This document shows, piece after piece, positions 1 to 5,195 of a DNA stretch of 5,195 nucleotides. The stretch covers positions 1-5,195 of the forward strand of contig SDWK01000992.1 in NCBI GenBank assembly GCA_004195335.1. Reading direction: 5' to 3'. Below the pieces are notes generated by a model. The model was not told the DNA's origin, did not search any database, and was given only the letters and a program-made list of their open reading frames with translations. The stretch comes from Shewanella sp. (lineage in GTDB: Bacteria > Pseudomonadota > Gammaproteobacteria > Enterobacterales > Shewanellaceae). The translations under genes and the position numbers were made by a program. The number at the start of each line of letters is the position of its first letter. Within the stretch, counting starts at the first letter, position 1.

Positions 1-56
1 TAAACATTTTTAATTTTGAGTTTGGGCTTCAATTATAGGCTGACAAATTACTAATC

Positions 57-61
57 GGAAG
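57..61 (+). promoter_or_regulatory. Ribosome binding site of the porin gene
   Basis: GGAAG lies 8 bases before the ATG at 70 and resembles the Shine-Dalgarno core GGAGG. It supports that start, which is also the one giving a well-formed signal peptide. The remaining upstream bases (1-56) are AT-rich and may hold a promoter (TTGAGT at 16-21, TATAGG at 34-39), but the spacing between those two is far too short for a sigma-70 pair, so no promoter is called. Confidence 0.6.
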
Positions 62-69
62 TAACAGCA

Positions 70-1122
70 ATGTTAAACAAATCAACAATTGCAATCGCTA
101 TCGTCACTATGCTTAGTGCTGGTTCAGTGAACGCTGTAATGCTAGATGGTGAAAGTCAAGGTGACCACGTTCGCTTATATGGCGAAGTGGGCGTAGGTGG
201 GCATTTTGATACCCATGCAGATTACAACCATGATGAGTTCTACGATACCAAGGGCTATGTAGATGATAGCTTCGCAACTTTGGGCGTAGAGGGTCGACGT
301 GAACAATTCACTTATCGTCTTGAACTGGATTACCAACGCCGTAACTGGCTTGGCGGTGACGGTGAGTTTGAGCTGGCCATCGACAAGTTGTACGTAGGCT
401 ATGTCTTAACCGATCAGCAGTGGATCGAGCTCGGCTTGACCGATACAGCATTCGACGATTACGACCATTTTGGAGACTTCACCTTCAACAAGTCTGTTGA
501 AACGGGTGAAGCGGGTGACCAAGAGAACACAGTTAAGTACCAAGCCGAGTTTGATAATCTTATCTTTGGTACTTCGTACTCATATGACGGTGAGCACAAG
601 AGTGGTGCTCTGCAAGGTGACATCATTAACGGATATGTAGGTTGGATGTCTGATCTGCTATCTGTAGTCGTTGGTTTAGAAACTCGCGGCGGCTCTAACG
701 GCATCTCTAAGTATGGTGAGCAGGAACAGATAGGTTTGGGTGTACGCCTGAAGGTGATGCAAGATTTATCTATTGGTTTCAACGGCTTCATAGAAGATGA
801 AGACTTAGCGACTCGCCAGAGTGGCGACGTATACCTAGATTACCAAACATTCCGCAACATAGGTGCGACTGTTAGTGCTAAGTACGACCTGAGTGAACGC
901 TGGGAAATCATCAGCTCCGTAAACCACGAAGAATACGAAGGTTGGGATCTGATCGGTCCAAACTATGACTACTCTGAGCTACCCGCTGAGTTCGGAAAAG
1001 AGCGTCGTTGGGCCAGTTTAGGCTTCAACTATCGTCCTGCCCGTGACATCGTGCTTTCTTTGGAAGGCCGAGTAGGCGAAGCCCCTGAAGCTGCCTACGC
1101 TTACGCACGCATGTACTTTTAG
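70..1122 (+). CDS. Porin-like outer-membrane beta-barrel protein
   Basis: Predicted outer-membrane channel of the Gram-negative general porin type, 350 aa, within the usual 300-400 aa range. Residues 1-22 form a Sec signal peptide (Lys at 4, hydrophobic core, Ser-Val-Asn-Ala before the likely cleavage site). The mature protein opens with a strand of the RLYGEVGVGG type, typical of porin strand 1, continues with alternating polar/hydrophobic strands, and ends in Tyr-Phe; a terminal Phe is the outer-membrane insertion (BAM) signal. Residues about 121-137 (LGLTDTAFDDYDHFGDF) resemble the constriction-loop region of proteobacterial porins. The chain is rich in Asp and Glu, which might favour cations, but selectivity cannot be read from sequence. 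It has no cysteine. The secreted nuclease gene begins 33 bases after its stop with no terminator visible between, so the two are probably co-transcribed. Substrate is unknown; passage of nucleic-acid breakdown products or phosphate is only a guess from context. Confidence 0.85.
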   Translation: MLNKSTIAIAIVTMLSAGSVNAVMLDGESQGDHVRLYGEVGVGGHFDTHADYNHDEFYDTKGYVDDSFATLGVEGRREQFTYRLELDYQRRNWLGGDGEFELAIDKLYVGYVLTDQQWIELGLTDTAFDDYDHFGDFTFNKSVETGEAGDQENTVKYQAEFDNLIFGTSYSYDGEHKSGALQGDIINGYVGWMSDLLSVVVGLETRGGSNGISKYGEQEQIGLGVRLKVMQDLSIGFNGFIEDEDLATRQSGDVYLDYQTFRNIGATVSAKYDLSERWEIISSVNHEEYEGWDLIGPNYDYSELPAEFGKERRWASLGFNYRPARDIVLSLEGRVGEAPEAAYAYARMYF

Positions 1123-1145
1123 TCCGAATTGAATTCAACTTTTAT

Positions 1146-1149
1146 AGAG
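1146..1149 (+). promoter_or_regulatory. Weak ribosome binding site supporting the ATG at 1156
   Basis: AGAG sits 6 bases before the ATG at 1156. It is a weak but well-placed Shine-Dalgarno element. The in-frame TTG at 1129 lies only 6 bases after the porin stop, has no comparable element and would put nine residues ahead of a standard signal peptide. The choice of 1156 therefore rests on both spacing and signal-peptide shape. Confidence 0.5.
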
Positions 1150-1155
1150 TTTACT

Positions 1156-4100
1156 ATGAAAAAAAGTTTCTTATCGCTGGCCATTGCCAGCACCATCAGC
1201 ATGGGCGCCTTCGCTGGCGTTCAAGACTTGCTGATCACCGAAATGACACAAAGTTCTGATGCCAATGTGGGATCTGTTGAGATCACTAATACAGGCTCCG
1301 ATGCCTTCACCTTCACCGATGACGTTGCAGCATACCAGCGCTCTAGTGGCAAGTACGACAACCAATTGCTGAATGCCGAAGCTAAGCCGCTGTTAAGCGG
1401 TCATACGCTTGCCTCTGGCGCTTCTATGGTGGTTGTCAACAGTCGAGCCTCTGAAGAATTTCGTGATGCTATTGCTACTCAAGGTGGCACTGTTGTCGTT
1501 TCCACTTACGATAGCAACAACAAATACAATAACCTGTTCATGACCAGTGATGACGGTTTTTTCCTGAAAAATGGGGATACCGTTATCGATCGTGTTGGAG
1601 CAGTGAATGACACTAGCAAGTGGGCTCCGAACCTCACTTTGCGTCGTAAGCAAGCCGCTGATGGCAACAATCCCGCTCAATCAGACACCTTCGACGGTAC
1701 TAAGTGGCAAAACATTTTACCGATGAGGACTGACGATTTAGGCAAATCCGAGCTGCCTGCAGCTGATGCTGAGGACATCATGGACATCTTCACTTGTCCA
1801 ACGGATAAGAGTGAAATTAAGTCTCCTAGCGAAGTTCAGGGTACAGGCTTTACGTCGCCTCTGATTGCTGATGGTGAAACCGAATCAGCTGAAAAAGTTG
1901 CCGTAGAAGGTATTATCTCTGCTAAGGAAACGATTCCTAATGAAGGCTTCTATCTGCATAACCTAGTTTCAGACAATAACCCAGAGACTTCCGATGGTAT
2001 CTTTGTTAGCACTAGTGCCGCCGGTGATCTGAAGGTTGGTCAAACAGTCTGTATTGGCAGTAAAGTGGCTGAGGTTGGAGGTCAGACTCAACTGTCTGCT
2101 GATACGAAATTTGGCTGGAACGTTACCGATACTACTGTCCCAACTGCGCCTATCGATATTCAGGTTATTAGCTCTGATAATGGCTCTTTCGATAAGACGT
2201 TAGAGCGTTACGAAGGAATGCTGGTTAATCTGCCTACAGATCTGGATCCTCAGACTGATGGCGAGCAAGATATGCGTATTACTCGCAGCTTCAGCTACAA
2301 CTATCTTCCAAGTAGCAAAGGGCATAACCGCAACAACATGGTGGCGGCTTATAAGCGTCCTAACTTGCAGCCCAACCACTTGCACGTTGCAGGAAGCCCT
2401 GAGTCTAAGGCGGCTTATGAGCAAAACAATGACTATCGTTTAGTGATTGAAAGTGCCACTAAGTCCGACGGCATCGTCTTGCCTTACTACGCTGGCTTTA
2501 ACAGTGACCCACATACCAATTATATCCGCATTGACGATAGTCTCGTGAACGCGCAGGGTATGATCAGCCAATACGAAACTGAGCTGATCCCAGGAACCGA
2601 TAAGTATGATCAGGATTATAGCCTGACCATCACTAACCAGTTGACTAGTGATAACTTTATTCACAACTTACCACGTACTGATAAGCCTGATCTGAAAGAC
2701 ACTGTGGCAGAAGATGATTTTGCCATCCGCGTTGCCAGTCAAAACCTGTTTAACTTCTTTAATTCTCCTTTCGGTGGCGACAATAACAACTTTGGTCAGA
2801 GCCGAGGCGCAGATAGCTACGATGAATACATTAACCAGAGAACCAAACTGGTAGAAGTTATTCGTGCTCAGGATGCCGATGTCATGGCCCTGATGGAGAT
2901 TGAAAACAACGGTTTTGGCGATAATAGTGCCATTGCTGAGATTGTTAACCAGGTTAACATCCAGTACGTGAGTGAGTATGCCCGTGATTACAATGGCCCT
3001 AACTCCACTGAGAACCGTTATGTGTTTGTTGGTTTTGACAACAACGGCAATCAAATGCTGGATAACCTAGACGCCATTGGTTCTGATGCTATTGCTACCG
3101 GTATCATATATCGCCCAAGCAAGATGAGCATTGAGCGCACGCGCGTTATACCTATGCCTCAGCAGAAAGCGCCTACCACAGTGAACGATTTAGGTGAGGT
3201 GATCAAAGATCAGAACAACGAGATCCTAGAGAACGGTCAGAACTACCATCGTGACGCTTTGGTTGTAACCTTTATCGTTAACCAAACCGGTAAGCGTTTA
3301 ACGCTAGCTGTAAACCACCTTAAGTCAAAAGGCTCTACTTGTTGGGAAGAATGGCAAGGTGTTGAGTTTGGTGAAGCCACGACTTGGAGCAACCGTGCTG
3401 CGCCAGATCTGGATTACCAAGGGTCTTGTGCTGAGTTCCGCGTAGCCGGTGCCGTGCACTTGGGTGAAGAGATGGAAGACGTGCTTGGGGATAAGATTAT
3501 CCTTGGTGATTTGAACGCCTATGGTAAAGAAGATCCAGTACTCGTTCTTACCGAGAACCCACGCAACAAGACGATCGTTACCGCTAGCCATACTTTCCTT
3601 GGACCTAAGCCTCAGTTTAACGAAGATGGCTCTGCAGCCACTATCACCAAGACTTACGGCTACATCGATATCGTCGGTGACATTTACAAGGAGAAGGGCA
3701 AGACGCCTTGGAGTTACTCTTACAGTGACGAACTAGGCTCGCTTGACCACATCTTGATCTCGCCTTCTCTGAAAGATCGCGTGATTGATGCCACTGATTG
3801 GCATGTGAATGCTGCCGAGACTGGCTTGTATGACTACCAAAATAACCGCAAAGGTTCTCTCGACGGTACTGGAGCGCATAAGTTCTATAAAGGGGACGCC
3901 TATCGCTCGTCGGATCACGATGCGGCATTGATAAGCCTTAGCTATAAGCCTGGTGATACGGATGCTAACGTGCCTATGAACCTGCCAAAACTGAGAAAGC
4001 TGATCAAGGTTCCTTATCAGATCCCAACTGGTATTTCTGCTCAAGTCGGGGATGTAGCGACCGTCCGTATGAGTCCTGATGATGATGAACAGCGTTTAGA

Positions 4101-4410
4101 TTTGACCCAAATGGTACTTCCTAATGTGGTCCTTTCTAATGACACGACAGCTTTGGTGAATTTCGAGGTCTTTGGAGCCCCATCTGCTATCTACAACGTT
4201 ACGGTAAGCCTACAGCGTGATGGCAAACTTGTGGAAGGTTCTGAGCAAACTTTCCTAGCTAAGGTATCTAACCGCGACACCTTGATTGCTGACATTGTAG
4301 AAGAAGAAATCGATCACACTGGCGGTGATGGTGGTGCTGGTAGCGCCGGCTTCATCAGCTTGTTATCCCTGTTCGGACTAGCAGCTATGCGCCGTCGTCT
4401 TCGCAAATAA
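1156..4410 (+). CDS. Secreted ExeM/NucH-family nuclease with lamin-tail domain and GlyGly-CTERM
   Basis: Predicted extracellular, probably sugar-nonspecific nuclease of 1084 aa. Residues 1-20 are a signal peptide (MKKS start, Ala-Phe-Ala cleavage site). Domains in order: lamin-tail domain about 22-185 (LLITEM opening, NGDTVID at 139-145, TLRRK at 161-165); OB-fold region of the YhcR type about 205-330; middle region with the family motif LERYEGM (349-355); EEP nuclease domain about 522-930. EEP motifs seen: ASQNLFNFFN (Asn530), ALMEIEN (metal ligand Glu581), IIYRP (650-654), NHLKSKG (His721), LGDLNAY (Asp785, Asn787), LDHI (Asp864-His865) and SSDHDA (Asp920, catalytic His921). No core residue appears lost. 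An EF-hand-like loop lies at 628-639. Only four cysteines occur (214, 299, 729, 758), possibly two disulfides. Residues about 931-1050 are an unassigned domain; 1056-1084 are the GlyGly-CTERM tail. Known relatives (Shewanella ExeM, Vibrio cholerae Xds) degrade extracellular DNA; at 1084 aa this one is longer than ExeM as I recall it (about 870 aa). exeM-like, but orthology is unproven. Confidence 0.93.
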   Translation: MKKSFLSLAIASTISMGAFAGVQDLLITEMTQSSDANVGSVEITNTGSDAFTFTDDVAAYQRSSGKYDNQLLNAEAKPLLSGHTLASGASMVVVNSRASEEFRDAIATQGGTVVVSTYDSNNKYNNLFMTSDDGFFLKNGDTVIDRVGAVNDTSKWAPNLTLRRKQAADGNNPAQSDTFDGTKWQNILPMRTDDLGKSELPAADAEDIMDIFTCPTDKSEIKSPSEVQGTGFTSPLIADGETESAEKVAVEGIISAKETIPNEGFYLHNLVSDNNPETSDGIFVSTSAAGDLKVGQTVCIGSKVAEVGGQTQLSADTKFGWNVTDTTVPTAPIDIQVISSDNGSFDKTLERYEGMLVNLPTDLDPQTDGEQDMRITRSFSYNYLPSSKGHNRNNMVAAYKRPNLQPNHLHVAGSPESKAAYEQNNDYRLVIESATKSDGIVLPYYAGFNSDPHTNYIRIDDSLVNAQGMISQYETELIPGTDKYDQDYSLTITNQLTSDNFIHNLPRTDKPDLKDTVAEDDFAIRVASQNLFNFFNSPFGGDNNNFGQSRGADSYDEYINQRTKLVEVIRAQDADVMALMEIENNGFGDNSAIAEIVNQVNIQYVSEYARDYNGPNSTENRYVFVGFDNNGNQMLDNLDAIGSDAIATGIIYRPSKMSIERTRVIPMPQQKAPTTVNDLGEVIKDQNNEILENGQNYHRDALVVTFIVNQTGKRLTLAVNHLKSKGSTCWEEWQGVEFGEATTWSNRAAPDLDYQGSCAEFRVAGAVHLGEEMEDVLGDKIILGDLNAYGKEDPVLVLTENPRNKTIVTASHTFLGPKPQFNEDGSAATITKTYGYIDIVGDIYKEKGKTPWSYSYSDELGSLDHILISPSLKDRVIDATDWHVNAAETGLYDYQNNRKGSLDGTGAHKFYKGDAYRSSDHDAALISLSYKPGDTDANVPMNLPKLRKLIKVPYQIPTGISAQVGDVATVRMSPDDDEQRLDLTQMVLPNVVLSNDTTALVNFEVFGAPSAIYNVTVSLQRDGKLVEGSEQTFLAKVSNRDTLIADIVEEEIDHTGGDGGAGSAGFISLLSLFGLAAMRRRLRK
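4321..4407 (+). other. GlyGly-CTERM sorting tail of the nuclease
   Basis: This stretch encodes residues 1056-1084: a glycine-rich segment (GGDGGAGSAG), a short hydrophobic helix (FISLLSLFGLAAM) and a basic end (RRRLRK). This three-part layout is the GlyGly-CTERM signal, known to be cleaved by rhombosortase, a rhomboid-family intramembrane protease, on proteins exported by type II secretion. It implies that the host encodes a rhombosortase and a type II secretion system; neither is in this window. The mature nuclease would be surface-anchored or released after cleavage near the Gly-Gly. Confidence 0.9.
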
Positions 4411-4427
4411 GCGTTGTTCTCGACAAT

Positions 4428-4456
4428 GAAGCGCCTGCTTTCGGGCAGTGCGCTTC
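4428..4456 (+). terminator. Intergenic hairpin lacking a U-tract, possible weak terminator or processing site
   Basis: GAAGCGC (4428-4434) pairs with GCGCTTC (4450-4456), and CTGC (4435-4438) pairs with GCAG (4445-4448), giving an 11-bp stem with one bulged T (4449) and the loop TTTCGG. It begins 18 bases after the nuclease stop and ends 28 bases before the next start. No run of T follows (the next bases are CCATCAAAG), so it is not a standard intrinsic terminator. It could reduce read-through, protect the 3' end of the upstream message, or be a processing site. The structure is plain in the sequence; the role is inferred. Confidence 0.5.
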
Positions 4457-4472
4457 CCATCAAAGATTCAAA

Positions 4473-4476
4473 AGAG
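4473..4476 (+). promoter_or_regulatory. Ribosome binding site of the third gene
   Basis: AGAG within AAAGAGAT lies 8 bases before the ATG at 4485. A second in-frame ATG at 4497 would be 20 bases away, which favours 4485. Both starts would leave a usable signal peptide. Confidence 0.5.
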
Positions 4477-4484
4477 ATACGATT

Positions 4485-5177
4485 ATGAGAATTAAAATGA
4501 ACGCAGTTGCCGCAGCAACTGCTATGGTTTTGGGCGGCTTGTCCACTGCTGCTAATGCTGATTTATTGATTACAGAGTACATTGAAGGCGGCGGATTCAA
4601 TAAAGCGATTGAGATTTATAACTCAGGTGACGCCGCACAATCTTTAAATGGCTATAAGCTAGTTCGTTACAAAGATGGTGCAACCACTACGACAGATATG
4701 GTCGCGTTTACAGACCAGGAAATACCGGCAAAAGGCATCTTAGTTGTTAGACATACTGATGCTGTGTTGAACCTCGACTCTAGCGTAACTGCTATGATTG
4801 GCGGTCTCCAACAGAATGGAACCGACGCTGTTGGACTATTAAATGGTGACACGGTCATTGATATTGTTGGTGCAGTGCCTACACCCAAAGATTGGGGTAA
4901 AGATGTTACGCTGCGACGTAAGAGTACCTCTGGCTCCATGGTAGCTAAAGATACTTTCGACGAAAATGACTGGACTTCTCAGCCCAAGGACACTGTCGAC
5001 GGATTTGGTTGCATTGGTGAAGATGCTTGTACTTTTGTAGTCGAGCCAGGTGTGCTGCTTATCACCGAGTATGTCGAAGGTGGTAGCTATAATAAAGCGA
5101 TTGAGGTTTCTAACGTAGGTGGTAGCACACTCAATTTGGATGGCAGCGAATATAAGTTAGCCATCTATTTTAACGGC
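4485..5177 (+). CDS. Secreted lamin-tail-domain protein, 3' truncated; possible second ExeM-like nuclease
   Basis: N-terminal fragment of an exported protein. Residues 1-25 are a signal peptide ending Ala-Asn-Ala. Residues 26 to about 165 form a lamin-tail domain, an Ig-like beta fold common at the N-terminus of secreted bacterial nucleases, opening with DLLITEYIEGG and containing NGDTVID (120-126) and TLRRK (142-146). A short linker with Cys176 and Cys182 follows, then a second lamin-tail domain from residue 190 that breaks off after about 40 residues. The TGA at 5178-5180 lies inside a probable library adapter, so the real gene should run on; the last fully genomic codon is probably Asn230. 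The first domain closely parallels that of the upstream nuclease in motifs and order (shared NGDTVID, VGAV, TLRRK and DTFD blocks), indicating paralogy. ExeM-type nucleases commonly start this way, so an OB-fold and EEP domain may follow, but no catalytic residue is present here and nuclease function is inference. Confidence 0.85.
4560..4679 (+). repeat. Lamin-tail repeat, copy 1 (start of domain)
   Basis: Encodes residues 26-65 of the third gene. Over the first 23 residues it is identical to copy 2 at 16 positions, sharing LLITEY, EGG and NKAIE. At DNA level the longest shared block I noticed is AATAAAGCGATTGAG; elsewhere many third positions differ, so this is an old protein-domain duplication rather than a recent DNA repeat. 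Confidence 0.8.
5052..5177 (+). repeat. Lamin-tail repeat, copy 2 (incomplete)
   Basis: Encodes residues 190-231 of the third gene and lines up with copy 1, including the YKL strand near the end (YKLVRYKDG in copy 1, YKLAIYFNG here). It stops where copy 1 continues for roughly another 100 residues, so the domain is cut mid-fold by the end of genomic sequence. Confidence 0.8.
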
Positions 5178-5195
5178 TGACTCTTATACACATCT
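5177..5195. other. Probable Tn5 mosaic-end (Nextera) library adapter remnant
   Basis: CTGACTCTTATACACATCT matches the reverse complement of the Tn5 mosaic end (CTGTCTCTTATACACATCT) at 18 of 19 positions, differing only at the fourth base. It is flush with the end of the window and interrupts a domain, as expected for untrimmed tagmentation adapter at a contig end. The natural Tn5 outer end fits less well (17 of 19, with both mismatches in the last three bases). The base at 5180 that creates the TGA is the mismatch itself. Confidence 0.88.

Noticed and set aside
40..58. Possible Pho box upstream of the porin (CTGACAA then CTAATCG)
   Set aside because: The first half matches the CTGTCAT repeat at 5 of 7 positions, but the second half matches poorly, and the site is very close to the start codon. 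It is attractive because related nucleases are phosphate-regulated, but the sequence does not support it.
2258..2443. Plus-strand overlapping open frames (2258-2443 and 3521-3736)
   Set aside because: Both are out of frame within the nuclease gene, have low-complexity Thr/Ser/Arg-rich translations, and show no signal or domain.
2668..3054. Minus-strand open frame of 128 codons inside the nuclease gene
   Set aside because: It lies wholly opposite the conserved EEP coding region, whose frame carries the catalytic motifs. The reverse translation shows no recognisable domain. The same applies to the other minus-strand frames at 459-791, 1171-1365, 1393-1680, 2200-2424, 2440-2664, 3325-3591, 3644-3928, 3733-4044 and 4667-4939.
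4428..4456. Standard rho-independent terminator
   Set aside because: The stem is good, but no T-run follows it. It is therefore listed as a hairpin of uncertain role.
5177..5195. A genuine Tn5/IS50 insertion end in the genome
   Set aside because: The mosaic-end form is artificial and fits better (18/19) than the natural outer end (17/19). It sits exactly at the end of the sequence with no transposon DNA beyond it. Adapter carry-over is the simpler reading.

Overview
The window reads as chromosomal DNA from a Gram-negative gammaproteobacterium, most likely a marine or aquatic member of the Vibrio/Shewanella/Aeromonas type. The evidence is a porin-like outer-membrane protein with a terminal Phe, and a large secreted ExeM/NucH-type nuclease ending in a GlyGly-CTERM (rhombosortase) tail, a combination typical of those groups. 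Genus assignment is inference; no rRNA or other taxonomic marker is present.

Layout: three genes on the + strand, closely spaced and probably co-transcribed. (1) 70-1122 encodes a 350-aa porin with a signal peptide. (2) After 33 bases, 1156-4410 encodes a 1084-aa extracellular nuclease: signal peptide, lamin-tail domain, OB-fold region, middle region, endonuclease/exonuclease/phosphatase (EEP) catalytic domain with all expected motifs, an unassigned tail domain, and GlyGly-CTERM. (3) After a 74-base gap holding an 11-bp imperfect hairpin (4428-4456), a gene starting at 4485 encodes a signal peptide, one complete lamin-tail domain and the start of a second. It is cut off by the end of the sequence.

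The last 19 bases (5177-5195) match the Tn5 mosaic end used in Nextera-type libraries at 18 of 19 positions. They are very probably adapter, so the stop codon at 5178-5180 that seems to end gene 3 is probably an artefact and the gene continues beyond the window. Its N-terminus is clearly paralogous to that of gene 2, so it may be a second ExeM-like nuclease.

Working model (inference): the secreted nuclease or nucleases degrade extracellular DNA at or near the cell surface and the porin passes small, possibly phosphate-containing, products into the periplasm, giving a nucleic-acid scavenging or biofilm-remodelling locus. I see no mobile element, CRISPR array, tRNA or rRNA. The gene families are known; the less ordinary points are the domain make-up of the nuclease, the tandem paralogy, the intergenic hairpin and the adapter artefact.
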